From Velocimicrobium porci (GTDB taxonomy: Bacteria > Bacillota > Clostridia > Lachnospirales > Lachnospiraceae), in NCBI RefSeq assembly GCF_009696045.1, contig NZ_VUMT01000001.1:62001-126000 (forward strand): DNA of 64,000 nucleotides, read 5' to 3'. A model generated the notes under the pieces. That model did not search any database. It saw only the letters and a list, made by a program, of their open reading frames with translations, and was not told where the DNA came from. Shown one piece after another: positions 18,352-27,629 of the stretch (positions are counted from its first letter, which is position 1; every line of letters begins with the position of its first letter). The position numbers and the translations under genes are program-made.

Positions 18352-19248
18352 TTATTTTATTAGATTTGAACTTCCAGACAAATCTGTCCGTATTGTAACA
18401 TCCAATTGATTAAATGGAATTGAAATATGATTTTCATCAAATCGTTCTTTAATCTCTTCTAATAACGCCCATTTCAATTGCCAATAATCTTCTTTTTTTG
18501 TCCACATACGTACACCAATTAAAATTGCACTATCCGCAAATTCACTCACAAAAACATCTATCGGCTGTTCTTTTAAAACACTATCGTATTGCATAATAAT
18601 TGCAAATAATAATTCCTTTACCTGTTTTATATTCGCTGAATATTCAATGGGTATTGATAAGTCAAGCCTTCTGTTTTCCTCATTTGTTACATTTATAATG
18701 CTTTGGTTTGATAAGCCTCCATTTGGAATTACAATCTTACGATTATCAATGGTTAATAATTTCGTATAAAAAATATCAATTCCGGTAACGGTTCCTTCAT
18801 CTGCACCTGCAATAATATAATCACCAATTCGGAATGGTTTCATAATTAAAATCAACACACCACCGGCAAAATTTTGCAGACTTCCCTGAAGAGCTAATCC
18901 AAGAGTAAGACCTGCAGAACCTAATAGGGCAACCAGAGAACCCGTCGCAATTCCAATAATATTTATTGCAACAATAACCATTAAAATATTCAGCGACACA
19001 CTGATTAATGATAATAAAAACTTTGAGACTCCCTCATCCAGACTGGAACGTTTAAACGAACGATCCAATATTTTTTTTAACCAGCGGATTAATCGGCGAG
19101 CTATTACAATAAAAATTAAAGCAAAAACTAAATTTTTACCAAGTGTGATTAACGCTGGAATTAACTTTTCTATCCATGTAATCGCTTCTTTCGTCGTAAT
19201 CTCGTTTGACGTACCACTCGTAGCCAAAAATCCGAATAAAAGATTCAT
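18352..19248 (-). CDS. Small-conductance mechanosensitive channel (MscS family)
   Basis: 298 aa inner-membrane channel that opens under membrane tension to release solutes. Three N-terminal helices end in the pore helix GSAGLTLGLALQGSLQNFAGGVL near residue 110-130, the Gly/Ala-rich TM3 of MscS, then PFRIGDYI and the beta domain (IVIPNGGLSNQSIINVT near 195). RBS AGGAGA before ATG. It lies 36 bases after the branching-enzyme gene on the same strand and may be cotranscribed; the glycogen link is probably fortuitous. Confidence 0.9.
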   Translation of the reverse strand: MNLLFGFLATSGTSNEITTKEAITWIEKLIPALITLGKNLVFALIFIVIARRLIRWLKKILDRSFKRSSLDEGVSKFLLSLISVSLNILMVIVAINIIGIATGSLVALLGSAGLTLGLALQGSLQNFAGGVLILIMKPFRIGDYIIAGADEGTVTGIDIFYTKLLTIDNRKIVIPNGGLSNQSIINVTNEENRRLDLSIPIEYSANIKQVKELLFAIIMQYDSVLKEQPIDVFVSEFADSAILIGVRMWTKKEDYWQLKWALLEEIKERFDENHISIPFNQLDVTIRTDLSGSSNLIK

Positions 19249-19284
19249 ATATTATTCTCCTTTTGTCTTCTAAATTTCCTTTAT

Positions 19285-22035
19285 CTATTGCTCTGCCTTC
19301 TTTGTTTTTGTCCGTTTTGTAGGCTCTTTTTTACTTGACGTTTCTTCTTTATTCTTTTTCTCTGTAGCTTTTCTAGTTTTTACTTTTTTCTCTGGTTTTT
19401 CCTTACTTTCGATTTGCTCCGCCTTTTTTGCTTTTGTTTCAAGACGTTCTACCGGTTTTTCCTTGCTTTCGATTTGCTCCGCCTTTTTTGCTTTTGTTTC
19501 AAGACGTTCTACCGGTTTTTCCTTACTTTCAATTTGCTCCGCCTTTTTCGCTTTTGTTTCAAGGCGTTCTACCGGTTTTTTCTTACTTTCGATTTGCTCC
19601 GCCTTTTTCGCTTTTGTTTCAAGACGTTCTACCGGTTTTTTCTTACTTTCAATTTGCTCCACCTTTTTCACTTTTGTTTCAAGACGTTCTACCGGTTTTT
19701 CTTTACTTTCAGATCCTTTCTCCGTTTGCTTTGATTTTGTATTTCTTTTACCTGTTATTTTATTAGCCGCTGACTTCGTCTTTCCCGCTTTCTTTTTCTC
19801 TGTCTTCTTTTCTTCTACCGGAGTACAGGTAAATACGGTTATACCAAGTGGAGGTACTGTAACCGCAATTGATTCCTTTCGACCATGATATGGAATTGCC
19901 TTCGAATATTTTAATCTAGGATTATAATGTCCCTGTCCGCCAAATTCTACTCGATCACTATTAAATGTTTCTTTATATTTTCCCTTAAATGGAACTCCTA
20001 CTCTGTAATCTTCCCGAACAACAGGTGTAAAGTTACAAATAACTAATAACGTTTCTTCTTTTTTGTTTGTTTTTCTTAAAAATGTAACAATACTTTGTTC
20101 CGAATCACTACAATCAATCCATTCGAACCCGTCCGGTTCATAATCCAGCTCGTATAATGCACTATAATCCTGATAAAGGCGATTCAAAGCACTTACATAT
20201 TTTTGCATTTTGCGATGGCTCTCATATTCATCCAACAAAAACCAATCCAGCCCTTTCTTTTCGCTCCATTCCGAAAATTGTGCAAACTCCTGTCCCATAA
20301 ATAATAGCTTTTTCCCCGGATGAGTCATCATAAAGCCATATAATGCTCTCAAGTTAGCAAATTTTAGTTCAATATCTCCCGGCATTTTTCCAATTAAAGA
20401 AGCTTTTCCATGAACAACTTCATCGTGGGATAATACCAGCAAGAAATTTTCACTATAAGCATACATCATACTAAATGTAATTAAATTTTGATTACCGCTT
20501 CGGAATAATGGGTCTAATTTCATATATCTAAGGATATCATTCATCCATCCCATATTCCACTTCAGGTCAAAACCAAGACTTCCTTCTTCTACTTCTCCAG
20601 TTACCATAGGCCATGCTGTCGATTCTTCTGCAATTATAATCGCTCCATCCTGTCGCTTTTTAAAAACAGAATTCAAATGTTTTAATACTTCAATTGCCTC
20701 TAAGTTTTCTTTTCCTCCATAAATATTTGGAATCCACTCTCCATCTTCTTTTCCATAGTCCAAATAAAGCATAGAAGCAACCGCATCCATACGAATTCCA
20801 TCTGCATGATATTTTTCTACCCAAAACAGTGCATTCGCAATTAAAAAATTAGCTACTTCCGGTCTTCCATAATTAAAAATCAGCGTACCCCAGTGAGGGT
20901 GAGAGCCTTGTCTTGGATCTTCATGTTCGTAAAGGCAAGTGCCATCAAAATTAGCAAGTGCAAATGCATCTCTTGGGAAATGAGCCGGTACCCAGTCTAA
21001 AATAACACCAATTCCTTTTTTGTGCATATAATCAATAAAATACATAAAGTCATCTGGCGTTCCATATCGGGAAGTAGCTGCATAATAACCAGTCACCTGA
21101 TATCCCCAGGAACCATCAAACGGATGCTCCATAACCGGCATCAACTCAATATGTGTATAGTTCATCTTTTTAACATAAGAAGCAAGCATTGGTGCAAGTT
21201 CACGATAACTGTAAAATGCATTATCTTCATCGCCAATATAATCTTCCGGTTTCTTCCATGAGCCCAAATGTACTTCATAAATCGACATAGGCTCTTTTTT
21301 AATATCTGATTTTTTTCTTTTTTCCAGCCATGATTCATCTCCCCACTTATATGTCTCAAGATCCCATACCACACTTGCATTTGCCGGACGAAACTCAGAA
21401 TAATATTCATATGGATCTGCCTTTAAAATTGGAAGTCCGCCTCTTGTTTTGATTTCATATTTATAAATCATGCCTTTTTTAACACCGGGAATAAATAATT
21501 CAAATACACCAGAATCATATAAACGTTTCATCTGATAGATTCTTCCATCCCACTTGTTAAAATCCCCAACTACACTGACACGAATCGCATTTGGTGCCCA
21601 TACTGCAAATAAGACACCATCAACTCCGTTGAGTTTCATTGGGTGTGCACCCAGTTTCTCATAAATTGTATAATTAATGCCATTTTCAAATTTCTCTATT
21701 TCATTTTTGGTAATACAATCCGGAAAAGTATAGACATCAGACCGGCTAATTTCTTCACCTGTTTCATATGTTACAACGTAATGGTATGGAAGAATTCTTT
21801 TGCCTTTTATTAAAACAGCAAAAAAACCTGCTTCGTCCTGCATTTCCATCTTATGTAATTTACCTGTCCGTTCCATTTTTACCTGTACTGAAACAGCTCC
21901 CGGAAAAAAGCATTGAATTAAAATTCCCTGCTCTGTCACATGTGCTCCCAATATATCTTGTGGCTTATCCTCCTCCGAATATACAACAGCTTCAATTTCT
22001 GCCCAATCCATTAACTCATATAATTTTTCGTCCAT
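19285..22035 (-). CDS. glgB: 1,4-alpha-glucan (glycogen) branching enzyme with a repetitive Lys/Glu tail
   Basis: 916 aa, well above the usual 630-750. It transfers alpha-1,4 chains to alpha-1,6 branch points of glycogen. Layout: N-terminal early-set domain (about 25-105), CBM48 (about 125-215), GH13 catalytic domain (about 250-600) with nucleophile Asp in DGIRMDAV near residue 417, acid/base Glu in IIAEEST near 470 and LSHDEVVHGK near 537, then the C-terminal beta domain to about 735. From about 745 the protein becomes a low-complexity, highly charged tail with 20-residue repeats of the type ERLETKAKKAEQIESKEKPV. Such tails are not needed for catalysis; coiled-coil or polysaccharide/nucleic-acid contact is conceivable. 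Confidence 0.92.
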   Translation of the reverse strand: MDEKLYELMDWAEIEAVVYSEEDKPQDILGAHVTEQGILIQCFFPGAVSVQVKMERTGKLHKMEMQDEAGFFAVLIKGKRILPYHYVVTYETGEEISRSDVYTFPDCITKNEIEKFENGINYTIYEKLGAHPMKLNGVDGVLFAVWAPNAIRVSVVGDFNKWDGRIYQMKRLYDSGVFELFIPGVKKGMIYKYEIKTRGGLPILKADPYEYYSEFRPANASVVWDLETYKWGDESWLEKRKKSDIKKEPMSIYEVHLGSWKKPEDYIGDEDNAFYSYRELAPMLASYVKKMNYTHIELMPVMEHPFDGSWGYQVTGYYAATSRYGTPDDFMYFIDYMHKKGIGVILDWVPAHFPRDAFALANFDGTCLYEHEDPRQGSHPHWGTLIFNYGRPEVANFLIANALFWVEKYHADGIRMDAVASMLYLDYGKEDGEWIPNIYGGKENLEAIEVLKHLNSVFKKRQDGAIIIAEESTAWPMVTGEVEEGSLGFDLKWNMGWMNDILRYMKLDPLFRSGNQNLITFSMMYAYSENFLLVLSHDEVVHGKASLIGKMPGDIELKFANLRALYGFMMTHPGKKLLFMGQEFAQFSEWSEKKGLDWFLLDEYESHRKMQKYVSALNRLYQDYSALYELDYEPDGFEWIDCSDSEQSIVTFLRKTNKKEETLLVICNFTPVVREDYRVGVPFKGKYKETFNSDRVEFGGQGHYNPRLKYSKAIPYHGRKESIAVTVPPLGITVFTCTPVEEKKTEKKKAGKTKSAANKITGKRNTKSKQTEKGSESKEKPVERLETKVKKVEQIESKKKPVERLETKAKKAEQIESKKKPVERLETKAKKAEQIESKEKPVERLETKAKKAEQIESKEKPVERLETKAKKAEQIESKEKPEKKVKTRKATEKKNKEETSSKKEPTKRTKTKKAEQ
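19381..19720. repeat. 60-bp in-frame tandem repeat in the glgB tail
   Basis: About five and a half copies of a 60-base unit with identical phase (units begin at 19441, 19501, 19561, 19621, 19681, with a divergent copy from 19381). Copies differ by a few bases only. Because 60 is a multiple of three, the unit codes a 20-residue repeat, and it leaves the complementary strand open in several frames. Copy number is likely variable between strains. Confidence 0.93.
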
Positions 22036-22045
22036 AATGTCCTCC

Positions 22046-22684
22046 TTATTCTAAATACCATTCATCAATTGTTTCATCTTCAGAAGATTCTATATATAAT
22101 TTTAAAATCCGTTCCATTGGCAGTGAACATAGCAATATAGTTACTGCCGGTGAAACAAATATAAGAACCGGAATTATATAATTCAAAACAACCATTCCAA
22201 TTACAATTACTGTCATCGGTAATGTAAATGGAAGATGTTTAATTGACAGTAGAAATGCCATTTTTATAATAGAACTCTTATTCATCGAAAAACGGGATAA
22301 TACAGGAAATATATATATTGTTGCTATTATAAGCAATATTCCCATTAAAAAATACACTCCTCTTAAAATTCCGCCGAATGTTCCTGTCATTTGTAATGTA
22401 AAATGGATATTTAGTCCTAAAACAGATGAGAAACCGAGAATAAACAACCACAATATAGTAGCTTCTCCAAAGTTTTCTTTAAAAGATTTCCAGAACGACT
22501 GCCATACATAGCTTCTTCCTCTTCGAATTACTTTCACACAAGTATAATAGAGTGCCGTAGTAGAAGCACCAATTGTAACAATCGGTAAAGAAAAAACAAG
22601 CCATAAAACACTTACAATTGCAATATCAGCAAGTTTCGAAAGTGCTCCCATTACTCCACTGTCAAGATTAAATAGATTATTCAT
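22046..22684 (-). CDS. YesL/DUF624 family membrane protein
   Basis: 212 aa, four to five predicted helices. The N-terminus FNLDSGVMGALSKLADIAIVSVLWLVFSLPIVTIGAS and the following TALYYTCVKVIRRGRSYVWQSFWKSFKENF are characteristic of DUF624 (B. subtilis YesL). These genes usually sit beside sugar ABC transporters or glycoside hydrolases; here it lies ten bases upstream of the branching enzyme and after a sugar symporter. Function is unknown. Confidence 0.85.
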   Translation of the reverse strand: MNNLFNLDSGVMGALSKLADIAIVSVLWLVFSLPIVTIGASTTALYYTCVKVIRRGRSYVWQSFWKSFKENFGEATILWLFILGFSSVLGLNIHFTLQMTGTFGGILRGVYFLMGILLIIATIYIFPVLSRFSMNKSSIIKMAFLLSIKHLPFTLPMTVIVIGMVVLNYIIPVLIFVSPAVTILLCSLPMERILKLYIESSEDETIDEWYLE

Positions 22685-22902
22685 TCTTTTCCCCTTCGTT
22701 TCTTTATTTTATTCATGCAATAAATAATTTTTTCCATATTTGAAAAAACATTCTGTACATTTATAAATAGTATACCATAATTTTTATGCAGAACAAAATA
22801 AAATCTTACATTTTTTATTTAATCTCTTTTCAGTTAACAGGAACCATGCAATTTTTTTCAATTATTGAAACTAAAATGATTTGCAATAAGATCAAGACAG
22901 AA

Positions 22903-24405
22903 CTATGGCACTTGTTTTCGTCTTTTAAGCCTATGAGTTTTCTTTCTATGAGCTTTTTCCACCTGTATTTTAGTCATCGTCGCCTTATCCAGTTTATAAA
23001 ACTTTAATGCTATAATTGAACAAACCCAGCCCAAAATCGGAATGATACAATACAAAAAAATAGTAATCCATTTTACTTTTCCAGTAAGAGGATCTGAAAT
23101 TTGAGGAAGTCTTTTTCCGTATCCAATGAGAATCAATACCAATCCAACAAACGCTGTTCCAAGTGCTGTAAATATTTTATCAATAAAAGAAAACATTGCA
23201 CCCATCAGCCCCGGCACATACTTTCCACTTCGATAAATTTCATAATCCGAACAATCTGCTATCATCGGAACAACCATATTATTGGTAATTGATTTACTTC
23301 CATTTAATAAAACAAAAATAATAAAAAATGCTACTGTTATTCCATTCATATGATGAAAACTGAAATGAATCTGATTAACATTTCCAACTGCCAGCAAAAT
23401 CGCCATCATGATTTGAAATAAAATTGCCAAATTTGTAAAAAGAACCAGTGCATGTTTTTGTCCAAATTTCTGAGCCACCTTAATTCCCAATGTCACAATA
23501 ACTAAAGTCGGCAATGCTGTAACTAATCCAATCAAACCTGCAATGGAATAATCCTGCATCATAATTCCAAACAACATCACTCCAACTGCTGCATGGCTAT
23601 ATACCGTTGCGGCAAATTTATCCGTACAGGCTGCAATAATCAACATTCGAATTGGTCGGTTACATCGAATAATTTCCCAATAATCTTTTATAAAAATCTT
23701 TTGCTTTTTCTTACTGCTGTCTCCGAAGTATTCTTTCCTGTCCTTATTCCAAATTCCAATTATTGCAAGAACCGTACAAATAAATGCCAGGATAATTACA
23801 GTAACTGCCAATACCTGATATATTTTTTCATTCGTAAACCCATTATATTTTGGAACAAGATAGTTAGAAACATATAATGCTGTCCCCCCATAAGAAGCCA
23901 TAATAAATAAAGAATCAAAATAAGTTGATATTGGTCTTTGCGCCGGATTATCAGTCAGAACTGTCTGACCTGATTTTCCAACAACAGTCTGCAAGGTAAA
24001 ACCTACAATAAAAATTGCATATAAAAAAATAAAGTATAGAAGCCGAAACTCTACATTCACATGATGAGTTGTAAAAAACATCAGAAAACAACTGACACTC
24101 ATTAATAAATTTCCAACCAACATAAACGGTCTGAATTTTCCAAACCTTCCTTCTAGAGAATCAAGCAAAAAACCTGCAATCGGATCTGTGATTCCATCAA
24201 AAACTTCCATAGCAGTCATAAGCATGGATACCAGAACAACTCCAAATCCCGCAATACTGTTCGCATAATATGATACATACAACATCATTGCAAGATAAAG
24301 ATTCAATGCAGCATTGTTAAGCGAAAATAAACACATCTGCCATAAGCTTGTATTATTGTATGTAATTTCTTTTATTTCTTCCTTTTCCTTTCGATTCACA
24401 GTCAT
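22903..24405 (-). CDS. GPH-family (MelB-like) sugar:cation symporter
   Basis: 500 aa major-facilitator protein with about twelve helices. MEVFDGITDPIAGFLLDSLEGRFGKFRPF near residue 55-85 matches the glycoside-pentoside-hexuronide signature (D-x-x-x-D-P-x-x-G, then G-R-x-G-x-F-R-P). The ATG at 24403-24405 (MTVNRKEKEE) is chosen for AAAGGA seven bases ahead; a further upstream ATG at 24441 has no ribosome site. C-terminus is basic (KKTHRLKRRK). Substrate is unknown; uptake of a glycoside is expected. Followed 218 bases later by the DUF624 gene. Confidence 0.87.
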   Translation of the reverse strand: MTVNRKEKEEIKEITYNNTSLWQMCLFSLNNAALNLYLAMMLYVSYYANSIAGFGVVLVSMLMTAMEVFDGITDPIAGFLLDSLEGRFGKFRPFMLVGNLLMSVSCFLMFFTTHHVNVEFRLLYFIFLYAIFIVGFTLQTVVGKSGQTVLTDNPAQRPISTYFDSLFIMASYGGTALYVSNYLVPKYNGFTNEKIYQVLAVTVIILAFICTVLAIIGIWNKDRKEYFGDSSKKKQKIFIKDYWEIIRCNRPIRMLIIAACTDKFAATVYSHAAVGVMLFGIMMQDYSIAGLIGLVTALPTLVIVTLGIKVAQKFGQKHALVLFTNLAILFQIMMAILLAVGNVNQIHFSFHHMNGITVAFFIIFVLLNGSKSITNNMVVPMIADCSDYEIYRSGKYVPGLMGAMFSFIDKIFTALGTAFVGLVLILIGYGKRLPQISDPLTGKVKWITIFLYCIIPILGWVCSIIALKFYKLDKATMTKIQVEKAHRKKTHRLKRRKQVP

Positions 24406-24609
24406 TCTTTTCCTTTCATATGAATAAACTAAATAGAACAAGTAATCATTTTTAATGGATTTTCAATATTGAAAAATAAGTAATCTTTTTTTCTTATCTT
24501 CTATAAAAATTATACTACACTTTCTTCCGATGTCATCTTATTTTTCTATTGAAAATTTCTTAATATTTTACTATACTTAATGAAAAGATTAGAATTAGGA
24601 GGTCATACT

Positions 24610-25122
24610 ATGCATACATTTCAACCAATACCAGCCGACTTATTCGATTTTAACCCATTTCAAAAAATTGGAAAAGACTGGATGTTAATAACTGCCGAAA
24701 AAGACAAGAAGGCAAACGCAATGACTGCATCATGGGGTGGTATCGGCGTGATGTGGGGCAAAAATGTTGCCTTCATTGTTGTTCGTGACAGTCGTTATAC
24801 AAAAGAATTTATTGATAATTCGGATACCTTTTCCCTTTCCTTTTTCCAAGACAGTAAAGATAACAGAATCGCGTTAAAATATATGGGTTCTGTTTCCGGA
24901 AGAGATGAGGATAAGATTGGAAATGTTCATTTTCATGTAAATCATTATGATGGAATTCCTTTCATTGACGAAGCGTCTATGGTCCTCGTATGTAAAAAAA
25001 TGTGTAAACAGCCAATAACACAAGAAAGCTTTATCGACCCTACAATTGATGAAGCATGGTATAAGGACAAAGATTACCATAACTTATATATCGGCGAAAT
25101 TGTAAAAATTTTAGCAAGATGA
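24610..25122 (+). CDS. Flavin reductase-like FMN-binding protein
   Basis: 170 aa split-barrel flavoprotein. WMLITAEKDKKANAMTASWGGIGVMWGKN near residue 25-50 is the FMN-binding region of the flavin reductase-like family, which includes flavoredoxins. The ATG at 24610 (MHTFQPI) follows AGGAGG by seven bases and is preferred to an ATG ten codons upstream. Transcribed alone, divergent from the symporter gene and convergent with serA. The redox partner cannot be read from context. Confidence 0.86.
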   Translation: MHTFQPIPADLFDFNPFQKIGKDWMLITAEKDKKANAMTASWGGIGVMWGKNVAFIVVRDSRYTKEFIDNSDTFSLSFFQDSKDNRIALKYMGSVSGRDEDKIGNVHFHVNHYDGIPFIDEASMVLVCKKMCKQPITQESFIDPTIDEAWYKDKDYHNLYIGEIVKILAR

Positions 25123-25151
25123 TTGTCAGTTAATCATTATAACACTGATTG

Positions 25152-25169
25152 CGGACTCTTCGGAGTCCG
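25152..25169 (+). terminator. Terminator after the flavin reductase-like gene
   Basis: CGGACTC, loop TTCG, GAGTCCG, then TTTCCTGTTTTT. A compact stem with a stabilising UUCG tetraloop 30 bases after the stop codon. Confidence 0.72.
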
Positions 25170-25193
25170 TTTCCTGTTTTTAAAGAACAAAGT

Positions 25194-25242
25194 GGAGCGT
25201 TTTTGCTTTATAGGAGACGAAGTTTCCTATAAAGCAAAAACG
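25194..25242. repeat. Long palindrome, copy 1 of an intergenic repeat
   Basis: Perfect 18-bp inverted repeat: arms 25198-25215 and 25225-25242 with a nine-base centre. Nearly the same sequence, including the GGAG before the left arm and the loop, recurs at 42082-42129. It overlaps the T run of the adjacent serA terminator candidate. A two-copy, hairpin-forming intergenic element (see findings). Confidence 0.85.
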
Positions 25243-25288
25243 GGACCATTGCTCCAGTCAATTCTTCATCTGCTTTTGCAACAGTCCC
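25242..25288 (-). terminator. Probable terminator of the leu-ilv-ser operon
   Basis: Minus-strand stem GGGAC..TTGC (complement near 25278-25288) with GCAA..GTCCC (complement near 25242-25252), an internal TG/TG mismatch and a long loop, then CGTTTTTGC. It lies about 13 bases after the serA stop. The long loop makes it a moderate call. Confidence 0.5.
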
Positions 25289-25300
25289 TGCCACTTTCAT

Positions 25301-26476
25301 TTAATTAGTATAGTTTAATATTCTAACTTTTCGTACTCCTTCAATTTTCTTTATTTTCTCTAGTGTAGAATCAGATGGAATAACTCCAGTATCAATTACA
25401 GTATAGGCAAATTCACCCTTCGATTTATTTACCAAATTATCAATATTAATACCACATTCTGACAATGCAGCAGTAAATTGAGATAACATATTCGGAATAT
25501 TCAAATGACAAATTGTAATTCTACATACAGAATTGCAGAATCCAACATCACAATTTGGATAATTCACTGAATTTTTAATAATACCATATTCCAAATAGTC
25601 CATAATTTCTTTTACTGCCATCTTAGCACAATTATCTTCTGACTCTTCCGTAGAAGCTCCTAAATGTGGAAACGCAATAACGCCATCCATATTCGCTGTT
25701 TTCGAATTTGGAAAATCCGTCACGTACTTAGCAACTTTTCCTGAACTCAATGCCTGCTCCATGTCCTCATCATTCACAAGTAAATCTCTTGCAAAATTCA
25801 GAATAATTACGCCATCTTTCATTATCTCCATCGTATCTTTATTAATCATGCCTTTCGTATCTTCCAACAGAGGAACATGAACAGAAATATAATCACACTG
25901 TCTGAAAATATCCTCATTTGAATCAACTAAAGATACATTTCTTGACAGCTCCAAAGCATGCTCAACAGATAAAAAAGGATCACACCCATAGACCTCCATC
26001 CCGAGTGCCTGACCGGCATTTGCAACCAATACACCAATTGCCCCAAGTCCAATAACTCCTAATTTTTTGCCTTTCGCTTCTTTTCCTGCAAATGCCTTTT
26101 TTGCCTTTTCCATTGTCTTATTAATATTCTCATCATCACGATTCTGACTAATCCATCTCATCCCGCCAACTAAATCACGAGAAGCAAGCATAAGTCCTGC
26201 AACAACAAGCTCCTTGACTCCATTTGCATTTGCCCCCGGTGTATTAAAAACAACAATCCCTTTCTTCGCAAACTCCTCTAAAGGAATATTATTAACACCT
26301 GCCCCTGCCCTTGCAACAGCAAGCAGTTTCTCAGAAACTGTAATTTCATGCATAGAAGCACTACGAACCAAAACTGCCTGTGCCTCACCTAAGTCCTCTA
26401 CCTGCCTATACTTCTCTGTCAACTCTTTCATTCCAAATTCAGAAATTGGATTTAAACATTTTATATGAAACATCAT
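25301..26476 (-). CDS. serA: D-3-phosphoglycerate dehydrogenase
   Basis: 391 aa, first enzyme of serine synthesis (3-phosphoglycerate to 3-phosphohydroxypyruvate, NAD-linked). NAD fold with LGVIGLGAIGVLVANAGQAL near residue 137; catalytic Arg in NFARDLLVN near 225, Glu and His towards FPHLGASTEESEDN near 275-285. A C-terminal ACT domain (about 315-391) suggests serine feedback. Last gene of the operon, 30 bases after serC. This is a short SerA class common in Clostridia; related 2-hydroxyacid dehydrogenases are excluded by the pairing with serC. Confidence 0.92.
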   Translation of the reverse strand: MMFHIKCLNPISEFGMKELTEKYRQVEDLGEAQAVLVRSASMHEITVSEKLLAVARAGAGVNNIPLEEFAKKGIVVFNTPGANANGVKELVVAGLMLASRDLVGGMRWISQNRDDENINKTMEKAKKAFAGKEAKGKKLGVIGLGAIGVLVANAGQALGMEVYGCDPFLSVEHALELSRNVSLVDSNEDIFRQCDYISVHVPLLEDTKGMINKDTMEIMKDGVIILNFARDLLVNDEDMEQALSSGKVAKYVTDFPNSKTANMDGVIAFPHLGASTEESEDNCAKMAVKEIMDYLEYGIIKNSVNYPNCDVGFCNSVCRITICHLNIPNMLSQFTAALSECGINIDNLVNKSKGEFAYTVIDTGVIPSDSTLEKIKKIEGVRKVRILNYTN

Positions 26477-26506
26477 TTATACTCCTCTCATAATATCAAA
26501 TACCAA

Positions 26507-27589
26507 TTATCTATTTACTTTTTCAAAATTTTCCATAAATTCAACAAGCTTTTCAACACCTTCCTTTGGCATTGCATTATAAATACTTGCCCGCATACCA
26601 CCTACCGTGCGATGACCTTTTAAATTCTCAAGACCTGCTTCCTTTGCTTCTTTCACAAACTTAGCATCCAGTTCTTTATCACCTGTCACAAATGGAACAT
26701 TCATAAGTGACCGGTCTTCCTTCCTTACGGTTCCCTTAAATAACCTGCTCTGATCTAAAAACTCATATAATAATTTTGCTTTTTCCTCATTTTTCTTTTG
26801 GATTATTTCCAAACCACCTATATTTTTAAGCCACTTAAAGACCTTTCCACAGATATAGATTCCATAAGCTGGAGGTGTATTATAAAGTGACTTCGCATCT
26901 GCATGAATCTTATATCTTAACATAGTTGGCGTTCCAGTCAATGGTTCCTCTGAAATCAAATCTTTACGAATAATTACAATTACAACACCAGCAGGTCCGA
27001 TATTTTTTTGTGCTCCTCCATAAATAAGCCCATACTTCTCAACCTCCATCGGCTCAGACAAAAAACAGGAAGAAACATCTGCTACCAAAGGTTTTCCATT
27101 TGTATTTGGAAGTGTTTTAAATTTCGTACCATAAATTGTATTATTTTCACAAATATAAACATAGTCTGCATCTTCACGAATCGGAAGATTGGAGCAATCC
27201 GGTATATAGCTAAAAGTCTTATCCTCCGAAGAGGCAATCGCTCTCGCATCCCCATATATACACGCTTCTTTAAATGCTTTTTTCGCCCACTGTCCAGTAA
27301 TAATATATTCTGCTTTTTTATTTTTCATCAAATTCATTGGTATCATTGCAAACTGAGTAGATGCTCCACCCTGAAGAAACAATACTTCATACTCTTCTGA
27401 AATATGTAATAAATCACGAATATCCTGCTCAGCTTCCGTAATAATCTGCTCAAACGCTTTCGAACGGTGACTCATTTCCATTACAGACATCCCACATCCT
27501 CTGTAATCAAGCATTTCCTCCTGTGCTTCCTTCAAAACCTCCTCCGGCAATACTGCCGGACCTGCAGAGAAATTATAAATTCTTCCCAT
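26507..27589 (-). CDS. serC: Phosphoserine aminotransferase
   Basis: 360 aa PLP enzyme (class V) converting 3-phosphohydroxypyruvate and glutamate to phosphoserine and 2-oxoglutarate. N-terminal YNFSAGPAVLPEEVL, GGASTQFAMIPMNL near residue 75, and the PLP lysine in IYGGAQKNIGPAG near 196 are all standard. AGGAGA precedes ATG. It lies between ilvB and serA, so serine synthesis is cotranscribed with branched-chain synthesis. Confidence 0.95.
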   Translation of the reverse strand: MGRIYNFSAGPAVLPEEVLKEAQEEMLDYRGCGMSVMEMSHRSKAFEQIITEAEQDIRDLLHISEEYEVLFLQGGASTQFAMIPMNLMKNKKAEYIITGQWAKKAFKEACIYGDARAIASSEDKTFSYIPDCSNLPIREDADYVYICENNTIYGTKFKTLPNTNGKPLVADVSSCFLSEPMEVEKYGLIYGGAQKNIGPAGVVIVIIRKDLISEEPLTGTPTMLRYKIHADAKSLYNTPPAYGIYICGKVFKWLKNIGGLEIIQKKNEEKAKLLYEFLDQSRLFKGTVRKEDRSLMNVPFVTGDKELDAKFVKEAKEAGLENLKGHRTVGGMRASIYNAMPKEGVEKLVEFMENFEKVNR

Positions 27590-27629
27590 ATCTTATTAAT
27601 CTCCTTTCATTCGCTCCCCGGAATCTTTT

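Noticed and set aside
19381-19720. CRISPR-like periodicity
   Set aside because: The 60-base units are contiguous, lack variable spacers and code in frame within glgB.
19414-19888. Several overlapping open frames on the plus strand, rich in Phe, Leu and Cys
   Set aside because: They are antisense to the 60-bp repeat of glgB; a repeat whose unit is a multiple of three keeps all frames free of stops. No ribosome sites support them.
25123-25308. 61-codon open frame after the flavin reductase gene
   Set aside because: It crosses a terminator, the 18-bp palindrome and the serA end; no good ribosome site.
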